Source of the DNA: Paenibacillus sp. FSL R5-0912
Lineage (GTDB): Bacteria > Bacillota > Bacilli > Paenibacillales > Paenibacillaceae
Assembly: GCF_000758605.1 (NCBI RefSeq)
Contig: NZ_CP009282.1
Location: 7,316,001 to 7,380,000, forward strand
DNA length: 64,000 nt
Direction: 5' to 3'
Shown here: positions 33,788-42,545 of the stretch, one piece after another
How the letters are laid out: each line of letters starts with the position of its first letter
Position numbering within the stretch: the first letter of the stretch is position 1
Translations under genes and position numbers: made by a program
The notes under the pieces: model-generated
Seen by the model: only the letters and a program-made list of their open reading frames with translations
Told to the model about the DNA's origin: nothing
Databases searched by the model: none

Positions 33788-35272
33788 ATGAAGAGAAACC
33801 ATACCATGATGCAATTTTTTGAATGGCATGTTGCCGCAGACGGAGAACACTGGAAACGCCTTGCCCAAATGGCCCCTGACCTGAAGGCAGCGGGGATTGA
33901 TTCCGTATGGGTCCCTCCCGTAACCAAGGCGGTCTCTCCAGATGATACCGGTTATGGAGTCTATGATCTATATGATTTGGGGGAATTTGATCAAAAGGGT
34001 GCCGTGCGCACGAAATACGGAACCAAGCAGGAACTGGTCGACGCGATTGCCGAATGTCTGAAGAACGGAATCGCGGTTTACGTGGATCTGGTCATGAACC
34101 ATAAGGCCGGGGCGGATGAGACAGAAGTGTTTGAGGTCATTGAGGTCGATCCTAACGACCGCAATAAGGATATCTCCCAGCCGTTTGAGATCGAAGGCTG
34201 GACCAAGTTTGATTTTCCGGGACGCGGGGATGAGTACTCCAGCTTCAAATGGAACCATACCCACTTCAACGGCACCGATTTCGATGCCAAGGCGAGCCGC
34301 AACGGCGTATTCCGGATCGATGGGACGAACAAAGGCTGGAATCAGAATGTGGATGACGAATTCGGCAATTACGACTATCTGATGTTCGCCAACATTGATT
34401 ACAGCAATGAAGACGTGAAGAACGAAATGCTGAACTGGGGCAAATGGCTGGTGGACACCCTGCAGTGCAGCGGCTACCGCCTGGATGCTATTAAGCATAT
34501 CAACCATGAATTCATCAAAGAATTTGCGGCGGAGATGAAAAAGAAACGCGGCGAAGACTTCTACATTGTCGGCGAATTCTGGAACTCCAACCTGGAGGCC
34601 TGCCGCGAATTCCTGAACACTGTTGACTATCAGATCGATCTGTTCGATGTATCGCTGCATTATAAGCTCTACTCGGCTGCGCTTGCGGGCAGGGACTTCG
34701 ATCTGACACATATCTTTGACGATACGCTGGTCCAGACGCATCCGGCCAATGCCGTCACCTTCGTTGACAACCATGACTCCCAGCCGCATGAGGCGCTGGA
34801 ATCATGGGTCGGCGACTGGTTCAAGCAGAGCGCCTATGCCCTGATTCTGCTGCGGAGGGACGGATACCCCGTTGTCTTCTACGGCGATTATTACGGTATC
34901 GGCGGCCCGGCGCCGGTGGAGGGCAAGAAAAACGCCATCGATCCTCTGCTCTGCGCCCGTTACAATAAGGCCTACGGCGACCAGGATGATTATTTCGACC
35001 ATCCCAACACCATCGGCTGGGTGCGGCGCGGCGTCCCGGAGATCGAAGGCTCCGGCTGCGCCGTAGTGATCTCGAACGGAGACAACGGAGAGAAGCGGAT
35101 GCTCGCCGGCGAAGAGCGCGGCGGGGAAGTATGGGAGGATCTGACCGGCAACCGCCAGGAGACTGTCACCATCGGAGAAGACGGCTGGGCGGTATTCCCG
35201 GTGAATGGCGGAAGCGTCTCGGTCTGGGCTCTGCCTGATCCGGAGCCGGAGGACGTCTGCGTGAAAGAGTGA
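33788..35272 (+). CDS. Cytoplasmic alpha-amylase (GH13)
   Basis: A 494-residue glycoside hydrolase family 13 enzyme of the liquefying alpha-amylase (subfamily 5-like) type. It has no signal peptide, so it should act on intracellular maltodextrin or glycogen. The catalytic nucleophile is D233 in GYRLDAIKHI, the acid/base E263 in VGEFWN, and the third carboxylate D330 in FVDNHDSQP; region I is VYVDLVMNHKAG. A short C-terminal beta domain ends the protein. The ATG at 33788 follows AAGGAGGC. Bases after the stop are noncoding and GC-rich, leading to a tandem repeat array. Confidence 0.93.
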   Translation: MKRNHTMMQFFEWHVAADGEHWKRLAQMAPDLKAAGIDSVWVPPVTKAVSPDDTGYGVYDLYDLGEFDQKGAVRTKYGTKQELVDAIAECLKNGIAVYVDLVMNHKAGADETEVFEVIEVDPNDRNKDISQPFEIEGWTKFDFPGRGDEYSSFKWNHTHFNGTDFDAKASRNGVFRIDGTNKGWNQNVDDEFGNYDYLMFANIDYSNEDVKNEMLNWGKWLVDTLQCSGYRLDAIKHINHEFIKEFAAEMKKKRGEDFYIVGEFWNSNLEACREFLNTVDYQIDLFDVSLHYKLYSAALAGRDFDLTHIFDDTLVQTHPANAVTFVDNHDSQPHEALESWVGDWFKQSAYALILLRRDGYPVVFYGDYYGIGGPAPVEGKKNAIDPLLCARYNKAYGDQDDYFDHPNTIGWVRRGVPEIEGSGCAVVISNGDNGEKRMLAGEERGGEVWEDLTGNRQETVTIGEDGWAVFPVNGGSVSVWALPDPEPEDVCVKE

Positions 35273-35391
35273 GCATTGGAGTCTTGGCGGGCGGTGCACA
35301 GCCGGGGCGGGCAATGGACTGGCGAGGACAGGCGGCGGGCGGGCAGACGAGGACAGGCTGGGCGGGCGGGGAGTGACGAGGACAGGCGGTG

Positions 35392-35795
35392 AAATCAGGG
35401 GCACTTTTGCCCTTCATTCCCACTTTTGCCCCGCATCCGGCCAAATCAGGGGCACTTTTGCCCCTCATTTCCTCCTTTTGCCCGCATTCGGTGAAATCAG
35501 GGGCACTTTTGCCCCTCATTTCCTCCTTTTGCCCCGCATCCGGCCAAATCAGGGGCACTTTTGCCCCTCATTTCCTCCTTTTGCCCCGCATCCGGCCAAA
35601 TCAGGGGCACTTTTGCCCCTCATTTCCTCCTTTTGCCCGCATTCGGTGAAATCAGGGGCACTTTTGCTCTTCATTTCCTCCTTTGGTCAACGTCCGGGTG
35701 TGATTAGAGGGATTTATCCCTTTGATTTCACCGTGCTGCCGACTCCCGGGGGATTCGGTGAAGTTTCCTGATATAAGAACAAATTTGTCCTTCAA
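35392..35795. repeat. Tandem array of 51-52-bp units, each with a hairpin
   Basis: Six near-identical units begin with AAATCAGGGGCAC at 35392, 35443, 35494, 35546, 35598 and 35649. Two diverged copies follow near 35706 and 35776. Each unit contains a hairpin: AGGGGCA-CTTT-TGCCCCT in the standard units, AGGGA-TTTA-TCCCT in the seventh and an AGAACAAATTTGTCCT variant in the eighth. Sequence changes keep pairing or make G-U pairs. Mixed 51- and 52-bp spacing breaks any reading frame, so the overlapping open frames on both strands are not genes. Confidence 0.85.
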
Positions 35796-35889
35796 GCGGA
35801 TTGGCTCCAAGCTCCAAAGAAGCGTAACCAGGACATCTTGCACGTTTTATCGACTACAGACGGACATCATAATTTTCTAAATAATAATA

Positions 35890-35935
35890 AAAGAGGCGAC
35901 TCCCTGCCATACGGCAGCGAAATCGCCTCTTTGCT
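35890..35935. terminator. Stem-loop terminator between the two repeat arrays
   Basis: AAAGAGGCGA (35890-35899) pairs with TCGCCTCTTT (35923-35932), with an inner CTGCC-ATAC-GGCAG hairpin. A-rich and T-rich flanks allow use on either strand. Confidence 0.7.
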
Positions 35936-35940
35936 CCGTG

Positions 35941-36236
35941 CAGCCAGCCATTAGCCAGCCTCATCCAGCCGTTCACCACCTCAGCCAGCCGTTCGCCAGC
36001 CTCAGTCAGCTGTTCGCCATCTCAGTCAGCTGTTCGCCATCTCAGCCAGCCGTTCGCCAGCCTCAGCCAGTTGTTCGCCACCTCAGCCAGCCGTTCGCCA
36101 GCCTCAGTCAGCTGTTCGCCATCTCAGCCAGCCGTTCGCCACCTCAGCCAGCTATTCGCCACCTCAGCCAGCTATTCGCCACCCTCAGCCAGCCGTTCGC
36201 CATCTCAGCCAGCCAATTAGCAGCCTCAACCAGCCA
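35941..36236. repeat. Tandem array of about fourteen 20-21-bp units
   Basis: The unit is close to CAGCCAGCCGTTCGCCACCT, with variants CAGTCAGCTGTTCGCCATCT and a few 21-bp copies. It fills the gap up to the bioY stop codon. An open frame crosses it on the plus strand but shows only repeat-encoded residues, so it is not called a gene. Confidence 0.85.
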
Positions 36237-36242
36237 CAGCGG

Positions 36243-36851
36243 CTAACGAATGACGGTTGACTTCTCCCCGTCTGCCCAGACACCGGAATCACTGTTTAAA
36301 ATACGGTCGATCGGATACACCTTCCACACAGCCGTCACTACGGCAGAGCATAGTACTGCCTTGGTCAAGTCGCCCGGAATGAACGGCCACATGCCTGCAG
36401 TTAACGCCTTGGAGAGCGAGTCCATGCCGGTAGAGTGGGCCAGCCACCATACGCCGCCAGGATAGACAAGCAGCGCACCAAATATAAAGTTAGCCGCAAG
36501 CAGCTTCACGAAAGTATATTTATCCTGCTTAATACGCTGGGCGAAGAAGCCGATCAGCCAGGCTACGAACGGCCAGGAGAAAATATAACCAGCAGTCGGG
36601 CCAACCAGCACCGCGAGTCCGCCGCTTCCGCCCATCACCGGGAAGCCCGCAGCAGCAAGTCCGATCACGATCAGTACGGCGAGGGTGCCGTAGCGTGCTC
36701 CCAGAATAGAACCGGCCAGCATGACAGCCAGGGTCTGCATAGTAATAGGTACAGTAGAAAAAGGCAGAGAGATCTTTAAAAAACTCAGAGCAATCATTAC
36801 TGCGCCGAATAATGCACTGAATATCAGGCCGCGGGTCGTCCATTTCTTCAT
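36243..36851 (-). CDS. bioY: Biotin-specific S component of an ECF transporter
   Basis: About 202 residues with six hydrophobic segments. BioY hallmarks are ITMQTLAVMLAGSILGARYGTLAV (split here as TMQTLAVMLAG and GARYG), GPTAGYIFSWPFVAWLIGF and FIPGDLTKAVLC. It binds biotin in the membrane and needs an energizing ECF module, which is encoded divergently 117 bp away. The start MKKWTTRGLIF at 36851 is chosen by topology; GGGGG lies about 11 nt upstream, and a longer start at 36908 is possible. No BirA-type TTAACC operator was recognised in the intergenic region. Confidence 0.9.
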   Translation of the reverse strand: MKKWTTRGLIFSALFGAVMIALSFLKISLPFSTVPITMQTLAVMLAGSILGARYGTLAVLIVIGLAAAGFPVMGGSGGLAVLVGPTAGYIFSWPFVAWLIGFFAQRIKQDKYTFVKLLAANFIFGALLVYPGGVWWLAHSTGMDSLSKALTAGMWPFIPGDLTKAVLCSAVVTAVWKVYPIDRILNSDSGVWADGEKSTVIR

Positions 36852-36923
36852 TGCCGGGAGTACCCCCTTTTTTAGGATCACTATATCATCCCCCTCCGGA
36901 TACATCAATCCTTAAATCTTTGT

Positions 36924-36929
36924 TATAAT
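36924..36929 (+). promoter_or_regulatory. Probable -10 element of the ECF ATPase operon
   Basis: TATAAT at 36924 lies 40 nt before the ATPase start; the matching -35 region is weak. Confidence 0.35.
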
Positions 36930-36968
36930 GGGGAGCGATTGTTGACTAGAGCTGTAAGGAAAGCGGGC

Positions 36969-37787
36969 ATGAGGATGATCAGGGCGCATAATTTGACCTT
37001 GTCTTTACGGGATGGCCAGCACAGGCGCCCGGTTCTGCAAGGGATTAGTATCCATATTGGACGGGGAGAATGGGTTGCGCTCACAGGAGCCAACGGCTGC
37101 GGTAAAACATCGCTGGTCCGCACCTTCAACGGGCTGATCCCCCCGTCAGGAGGCAGTCTGTCCGTCGCCGGGCTGGATCTGCGCTCGCCTCAGAACCGCG
37201 CGGACGTGAAGCAGCAGGTCCAGCTTGTATTTCAGAATCCAGAAGCACAGACGGTGGGCTCTACGCCCTTTGAGGACATCGCTTTCGGGCTGGAGAACCG
37301 CGGACTGGACCGGAATCTGATGATTACGCGAATCTATGATATTCTGCAGCAGGTAGGACTGGCCCACAAAGCCGATGCAGATGTCGCCAGTCTATCCGGC
37401 GGAGAACGCCAGCGCCTGGCTGTCGGCTGCTGCCTTGCCCTGGAAGCCGGCATGATCATCTTCGATGAGGCCACTTCCATGCTGGACCCGGTGGGAAGGC
37501 AGGATATTCTAGAGCTGGCCCGGCGGTTGTGGAGGAGCGGCACAACTGTGCTCTGGGTCACGCAGCGGATGGAGGAACTGGCCGAGAGCCCGCGCATTGC
37601 CGTTATGGGCGAGGGCCGGCTGCTCTATGACGGCGATCCGCGCACCCTGTTCTACGCCTCCGGCCTGCCGGATGCGCTCGGATGGGCTCCATCGCCCGTG
37701 GTCCGCATCGGGAGACTGCTGCAGAGACAGAACTGGCCGCTTCATCTGCTCCCGCTGACCGAGCCGCAGCTGGAGGCGATGCTATGA
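36969..37787 (+). CDS. ECF transporter ATPase (EcfA/BioM-like)
   Basis: About 272 residues: Walker A TGANGCGKTS, Q-loop VFQNPEAQTVGSTPFEDIAFGLEN, typical of ECF ATPases, signature LSGGERQRLAVG, and Walker B MIIFDEATSMLDPVGR. It energises vitamin uptake together with the following fusion protein. The start at ATG 36969 is 8 nt after AAGGA; 36939 and 36975 are alternatives. Its stop overlaps the next start by ATGA. Divergent bioY indicates that biotin is the main cargo. Confidence 0.9.
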   Translation: MRMIRAHNLTLSLRDGQHRRPVLQGISIHIGRGEWVALTGANGCGKTSLVRTFNGLIPPSGGSLSVAGLDLRSPQNRADVKQQVQLVFQNPEAQTVGSTPFEDIAFGLENRGLDRNLMITRIYDILQQVGLAHKADADVASLSGGERQRLAVGCCLALEAGMIIFDEATSMLDPVGRQDILELARRLWRSGTTVLWVTQRMEELAESPRIAVMGEGRLLYDGDPRTLFYASGLPDALGWAPSPVVRIGRLLQRQNWPLHLLPLTEPQLEAML

Positions 37788-39526
37788 GGATTCGGGCAGA
37801 GCATCTCTCCTTACATTACGACGGCAAGTACGCCGTGCAGGATATCTCCCTAAATATCTCCACAGGCACACTGACCGTGCTCTGCGGAGTTAACGGAAGC
37901 GGCAAGTCCACTCTGCTGCGCCTGCTCGCCGGGCTGGAGCAGCCGGCATCCGGCAATATCATTCATGAGGATACGAAGCCTGCGGACCGCAAGGCCGGGG
38001 AGGCTGTTGCTATGGTATTCCAGCAGCCGGAGACCCAGCTGTTCGCGGACAGCGTCCATAAGGATATCGAATACGGCCTGACGCAGCGCGGCGTGCCTAA
38101 GGTACAGCGGACGGACATCATCCGCAGCGCCCTCGCGCGCACCGGGCTGCCTTATGAGGTGTTCGCCGAACGTTCCCCTTTCCTGCTTAGCGGAGGCGAG
38201 AAGCGGCGGGTCTGCATTGCCGGAGCCATAGCCTCCCGGCCCGGGCTTCTCATTCTCGATGAGCCGACCGCAGGACTGGACCCGCTGGCGGCACAGTCGC
38301 TGCTGGAAATGGTGCAGGAGCTGCGGCAGAGCGGCCTGACTCTGATCATCGGCACACATGATCTGGACAGCTTTCTGCCGATTGCCGACGGGGTGATCGT
38401 GATGAAGCAGGGCGCAGTCCATTATGATGGCCCTGCTGCGGCACTGACAGCAGATCCCGGCCTGCTTAGAGGTGCCGGACTTACGCCTCCGGCTTATGCC
38501 TCGATAGGCCGCAGGCTTGTTGAACGCGGCTGGCTTGAAGCATTGCCGGACAATCTGGAGGAGCTGCTCGCCGGACTGGATAAGCAGCCTCTGCCCGTTC
38601 CGCAGGATGTCAGCCCCCCGGCGAACATCCCTGCAGCTCCTGTGCCGGACGGCCAGGATAACCGTCAGAGGGATCACGGTGAAGGGACACAGGACCAGAG
38701 TGCCCCTCCCCTGCAAATCGTCGCAGAGACGGTGTTATCTGCATCAACATCATTCAAACAAGCCCCTGGCCGGATACGCTGGCAGGGACTGGATCCCCGG
38801 GTCAAATGGCTGGGGATGATTACCGGATCACTGACCGTGCTGGGGATGGACACCTTCCTCCCGCTGCTGCTGGCTGCATTCCTGCTGGCCGGACTCACGG
38901 TTTCGGCCGGAATTTCCTGGCGGAGAGCCTTCCGTTTCTTCCGCCCGTTCCTCCTCATGTTCCTGTTCCTCTGGCTGCTGTCCGGGCTCAGCTGGAACTC
39001 ACCCGGCTTCAGCATGGGTCCGCTCAGCTTCAGTTCTGCCGGACTTCAGCGCGGAGGAATCAGCGTGCTGCGGTTTCTGCTGCTGATCGTCCTCGGGTTC
39101 CTGTTCACGGAGACCACTACCGGCACTCCGCTGCGCGAAGGGCTGGAATGGGGAATTGCTCCGCTGAGACATCTTGGAATCCGGACCCGCAACTGGTCGC
39201 TGGCTGTGTCCGTGACGCTGCAGTTCGTGCCCTGGATTCTCGGCAAGCTGACACAGCTGCAGCTGGCGCTGAGCTCGCGCGGCAGACGGGCCCGCGGACT
39301 GGCGCGCTGGTCCCCGCGTCAGATTGCCCTGATCATCGTGCCCCTGCTGATCCTTGTCCTGGGCATGGGCGACGAGCTGGCTACAGCCGTTGAATCACGC
39401 GGGTATGATCCCGCCAAGCAGCGGACTCCTGTCTATCAGCTGGCCTGGAACAAGCGCGATACATTGGTTGCGCTATGTATCCTGACGGCAGCGGGCCTGC
39501 TGTGGTGGGTTGCCCGGATCAGCTAA
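37784..39526 (+). CDS. Fused ECF ATPase-EcfT protein
   Basis: A 580-residue protein in two parts. Residues 1 to about 270 are a second ECF ATPase (Walker A CGVNGSGKST, Q-loop VFQQPETQLFADSVHKDIEYGL, signature LSGGEKRRVCIAG, Walker B LLILDEPTAGLD). A linker of about 50 polar residues follows. Residues from about 325 form an EcfT transmembrane subunit with five hydrophobic segments and the two cytoplasmic arginine motifs ALSSRGRRARG and AVESRGYDP. The ATPase and T subunits are usually separate genes. The ATGA overlap with the first ATPase indicates coupling. Its end overlaps the convergent nitroreductase by 8 bp. Confidence 0.92.
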   Translation: MRIRAEHLSLHYDGKYAVQDISLNISTGTLTVLCGVNGSGKSTLLRLLAGLEQPASGNIIHEDTKPADRKAGEAVAMVFQQPETQLFADSVHKDIEYGLTQRGVPKVQRTDIIRSALARTGLPYEVFAERSPFLLSGGEKRRVCIAGAIASRPGLLILDEPTAGLDPLAAQSLLEMVQELRQSGLTLIIGTHDLDSFLPIADGVIVMKQGAVHYDGPAAALTADPGLLRGAGLTPPAYASIGRRLVERGWLEALPDNLEELLAGLDKQPLPVPQDVSPPANIPAAPVPDGQDNRQRDHGEGTQDQSAPPLQIVAETVLSASTSFKQAPGRIRWQGLDPRVKWLGMITGSLTVLGMDTFLPLLLAAFLLAGLTVSAGISWRRAFRFFRPFLLMFLFLWLLSGLSWNSPGFSMGPLSFSSAGLQRGGISVLRFLLLIVLGFLFTETTTGTPLREGLEWGIAPLRHLGIRTRNWSLAVSVTLQFVPWILGKLTQLQLALSSRGRRARGLARWSPRQIALIIVPLLILVLGMGDELATAVESRGYDPAKQRTPVYQLAWNKRDTLVALCILTAAGLLWWVARIS

Positions 39527-40382
39527 GTGTATAGCTGAGCATGTATTCCGTATTCGGACTTCCGGCTTCTATACCTGGATCATTAATGGTCCAGGTGCCT
39601 GGGATATCCAGCTCCCGGCAGGCCAGTTCGAAATTGCAGGCGGCAATGCCGATATCAATCCGCTGCATCTGGAACCCGAGCTTATTGCCGCTGTAATTAG
39701 GCGTATGCTCCAAGTAGAAATGTAACTGCTGCCGGTCTGGAGACAAGACAAGTCTCCAGGGCTGCTTGTTGGAGGCTGACGGGCCGATCCGGACCATCTC
39801 GATGGGGACGGCCAGCTTCCCCGCGGCTTCCGGTGTCAGCCGTTTGCTGAAATCACCGTCACAGAAGAGCTCCTGCCAAGGCTTCTTATTGTCGGCTCTG
39901 ACCACATACCGCATCGTGGTATCCAGCAGGCGCTGCTTCTCCCGCGCGTAGCCTAGCGGCGTAATGCAGGGAATAATCTCCCCTTCGGCAAGCTCCAGCT
40001 CACGCGTAAAGGATTTGCGGTTAAAGGTTCCACCAATCCAGCAGGTTCCAAGACCCAGCCCGGTCGCAAAAAGAATCAGCTTCTGGAAGGTATATCCGAA
40101 CTCCAGCAGTTCCAGCTTCCCGTTACGCACGGAGCCTACCAGATAAGCCTGCGGATTCACAATGATCCCGTAAGCGCCCAGCTTCATGCCCTTGCCTTCC
40201 CCCGCCCCGCCTTTGGCCCAGATCCATTCAATCCCTGATATCCCGCCAAAAGGACCGCGCAAATTCTCTTCCTTATCCAGATACTCCATAATGGAGGCAT
40301 GGGCTGCTGTATCAATTGGTGTGGTTTCATAAGTCCGCACAGACTTGCGTTTCTCCATAATTTCCATTACTGCATTCCCCAT
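39519..40382 (-). CDS. Nitroreductase-family FMN oxidoreductase
   Basis: A 287-residue, two-lobed member of the putative nitroreductase family: EKRKSVRTYETTPID at the N terminus and GPSASNKQPWRLVLS (the FMN-binding SxxNxQPW pattern) near residue 190. FGYTFQKLILFATGLGLGTCWIGG is the usual helix. It probably uses FMN and NAD(P)H; the substrate is unknown. The ATG at 40382 follows GAGGAGGCGGC. It is encoded alone on the minus strand. Confidence 0.88.
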   Translation of the reverse strand: MGNAVMEIMEKRKSVRTYETTPIDTAAHASIMEYLDKEENLRGPFGGISGIEWIWAKGGAGEGKGMKLGAYGIIVNPQAYLVGSVRNGKLELLEFGYTFQKLILFATGLGLGTCWIGGTFNRKSFTRELELAEGEIIPCITPLGYAREKQRLLDTTMRYVVRADNKKPWQELFCDGDFSKRLTPEAAGKLAVPIEMVRIGPSASNKQPWRLVLSPDRQQLHFYLEHTPNYSGNKLGFQMQRIDIGIAACNFELACRELDIPGTWTINDPGIEAGSPNTEYMLSYTLS

Positions 40383-40480
40383 AACAGCCGCCTCCTCAAA
40401 TTATCCCGCAACCCTGGCTTGCCCTGCCCTGTCCTTACTGGCTGACTTAGCCTCCTTGTTACAGCTTCAAGCCCAAGAAA

Positions 40481-40508
40481 GAGGGCTCCGCTAAGAACAG
40501 GAGCCCTC
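40481..40508 (-). terminator. Intrinsic terminator downstream of the mprF remnant
   Basis: GAGGGCTCC (40481-40489) pairs perfectly with GGAGCCCTC (40500-40508); on the minus strand it is followed by TTTCTTGGG. Confidence 0.6.
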
Positions 40509-40598
40509 CCGAAATGATCTATACTCTATAGTTGCCTGTTCTGCAGTCCGGTTGCTGGTAAAATTAGTATCCTCCATTTCAGGAGAATCGTCCAGCTC

Positions 40599-41056
40599 TT
40601 ATTCCTTATCCTCCGGACCCGGATGGCGCGAAACCAGTCTCACCAGATCGAGGGTTAAAGGGTACAGGGTAAGCGATGCAGGATAGGCCAGATACCGCGG
40701 CTCCCACTGCGGCCCGAATTGCTCCTTATACCGCCGCAGGCCGGAGAATCCGTACCAGTGCCCGCCGCGTTCAAAGACCAGGCGGGCCACCTTCTCCTCG
40801 CGCAGCGCTCCGGTATTCCTGCCGGCACCAGGCAGTGGGGCATGACCCAGATGAAAGCTGCGGAACCCCCGCGACTTCGCCCACTCCAGCAGACACAGGA
40901 ATACGTACTCCATAATCCCGTTTGGGGTATCCTTGCGGTGGCGCATGAGATCAATGGACACGGACTTGTGTCCGTAGCAGCAGATGACCCGTATAACGGT
41001 TGTATGTTCACCAGAGTTAGACAGCCGGCAAAGTGCAAATCACTGCAGAGTAGCAA
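40599..41056 (-). pseudogene. 3' remnant of a phosphatidylglycerol lysyltransferase (mprF-like)
   Basis: The 120 residues from 40961 to 40599 match only the C-terminal end of the DUF2156/MprF catalytic domain: SIDLMRHRKDTPNGIMEYVFLCLLEWAK, SFHLGHAPLPG and RYKEQFGPQWEPRYLAYP. Just upstream, another frame carries the preceding piece (LVNIQPLYG), so a frameshift lies near 40985, and nothing earlier in the gene can be found. Intact enzymes have over 500 residues and many membrane helices. This is a broken leftover, and its promoter and membrane part are absent. Confidence 0.7.
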
Positions 41057-41131
41057 TAACCAGAGGAATAGCTTGAGTTTCAGCGGAAAACCGAAGGTTG
41101 ATTGATCCTGGGATACAAAATAATGGGATAC

Positions 41132-41172
41132 AAAAAATAGACACCCGGACTGCGATCAGTCCGGATGCCTAT
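41132..41172 (-). terminator. Intrinsic terminator of the FlxA-like gene
   Basis: CCGGACT (41145-41151) pairs with AGTCCGG (41158-41164), with partial extension; on the minus strand it is followed by TATTTTTTG. Confidence 0.75.
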
Positions 41173-41229
41173 TTCTTGTTGCACCCTGGCAATTGCGGTC
41201 CTCTTCTCAGGCATGCTGGTTAGCCGGGG

Positions 41230-41589
41230 TTATACCCGAATGTCAAATCTACCTTCGCGATCTGTAGTTGCCGTCGCAATTTCCTGCGCAGATGCCGCCA
41301 TCAGCTTACTGCTGTCAGCAGGTTTCTCTGGCGGTACAGCTGCACTTCCGGCCGAAGAGGAGCTGCTTGTCCCCTGTGACTTTTGGGCAATTTGCGCTTC
41401 GATCTGCTTGATCTGCTGCTCAAGCTGTTTGGTCTTGGTTTCTTTGGTCTTCTCGTCGTCTTTACTTGAACTTACCTTCTCAAGATCAGCTTCCAGCTTT
41501 GCCTTTTGCTTCTCTAGCGCGGCTGTGTCCGTTGCACTGGAGGACGAATACGAGGTGGACGTTGATGCGGATACGGATGAAATATTCAT
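41230..41589 (-). CDS. FlxA-like coiled-coil protein
   Basis: A 119-residue protein: a serine/threonine-rich start, a central charged coiled coil (about 25-75; ALEKQKAKLEADLEKVSSSKDDEKTK, here mostly Lys/Glu/Gln), then a serine- and proline-rich tail. This layout matches the FlxA-like family of small proteins, whose role is unknown. The start at 41589 has GGGAGGG at 5-6 nt. It has its own terminator and no operon partner. Confidence 0.75.
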   Translation of the reverse strand: MNISSVSASTSTSYSSSSATDTAALEKQKAKLEADLEKVSSSKDDEKTKETKTKQLEQQIKQIEAQIAQKSQGTSSSSSAGSAAVPPEKPADSSKLMAASAQEIATATTDREGRFDIRV

Positions 41590-41678
41590 GCCTATCCCTC
41601 CCTTCACCTCTTCAATATAGCCCTCTCACCCCAGAAGAACGTTAAAATGCGCTGAAAGTTTGCTGAATGTCTGTTGTC

Positions 41679-42545
41679 CTAAGACCTGCGCAGCTTCCGG
41701 TTAACCAGTGTTACGCTCAGCAGGATGATAACCAGTCCGGCAAGGGTATTGGCATAGACCGGCTCATGCAGGAAGATGGCTCCCCACATCAGGCCGAATA
41801 CAGGCACGAGAAATGTGACGCTGACGGTCTTGACCGGACCGATGCTCGCGATCAGGCGGAAGTACAGCAGGTAAGCCACCGAGGTACAAATCAGCGACAA
41901 ACCTAGTACGGAGTATACAGCAGCGGCCGAGGGCAGATGATCCGGGGCAAAAATCACCGCCAGCGGCAGCAGCACCACGCTTGCACCCAGCTGTTGTCCG
42001 GCAGCAAGCGCCAGCGGCGTGAGGCCGGAACCCACACGTGAAGCATACAATCCTCCGAATGCATAGCACAATGCGGCGCAGAGCGAGTACCCCACTGACA
42101 AGAGAACTGTACTTGTGAGCGGTACCGGACTCCAGCCGACCAGAACAGCTACGCCAATTAGACCAATGACCAGGCCGGCCGACTTGGCCAGGCCGGGCTT
42201 CTCCTGCCGGGTTCCCCAGGCGGCCAGGGCCGCAAACATCGGGGTCGTGGCATTAAGGATTGCCGCCAGCGAAGCACTCAGATGCAGCTCAGCCATGCAG
42301 ATCAGGGTGAACGGAAGCGCGGCATTAATGGCACCGAGCAGCAGGAACTGCTTCCAGTGCTTCAGGATGCCCATCTTGCGCCGGGTCACTAACGCATAGA
42401 GCAGCAGGGCTGCTCCGGCAAGCGTAACACGCAGCTCGGTCGTGAAGACCGGCCCCAATTCGGGAGAGGCGATCCGCATGAACAGGAAGGAAGCTCCCCA
42501 GGCAAAGGCAAGCAGCAGCAGGGTGGTGAGATCCTTGCGGCTCAT
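41679..42545 (-). CDS. EamA-family drug/metabolite transporter
   Basis: A 288-residue membrane protein with ten hydrophobic segments in two EamA repeats. Typical elements are LLLLAFAWGASFLFMRIA at the start, LSASLAAILNATTPMFAALAAW in the first repeat and TVSVTFLVPVFGLMWGAIFLHEP in the second. It probably exports a metabolite. The start overlaps the stop of the Bcr/CflA gene by ATGA, so the two exporters are co-translated. Confidence 0.9.
   Translation of the reverse strand: MSRKDLTTLLLLAFAWGASFLFMRIASPELGPVFTTELRVTLAGAALLLYALVTRRKMGILKHWKQFLLLGAINAALPFTLICMAELHLSASLAAILNATTPMFAALAAWGTRQEKPGLAKSAGLVIGLIGVAVLVGWSPVPLTSTVLLSVGYSLCAALCYAFGGLYASRVGSGLTPLALAAGQQLGASVVLLPLAVIFAPDHLPSAAAVYSVLGLSLICTSVAYLLYFRLIASIGPVKTVSVTFLVPVFGLMWGAIFLHEPVYANTLAGLVIILLSVTLVNRKLRRS

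Noticed and set aside
33968..34789. 273-codon minus-strand frame opposite the alpha-amylase
   Set aside because: Antisense shadow; the amylase frame has all catalytic residues.
35166..35558. Minus-strand frame through the 51-bp repeats, with repeated MRGKSAPD
   Set aside because: Product is only translated repeat; 52-bp units break the frame, and it overlaps the amylase end.
35392..35700. CRISPR array
   Set aside because: Units are contiguous and 51-52 bp long with no variable spacers, and no cas genes are in the window.
35938..36246. Plus-strand frame of 102 codons through the 20-bp repeats
   Set aside because: Low-complexity repeat translation without a ribosome binding site.
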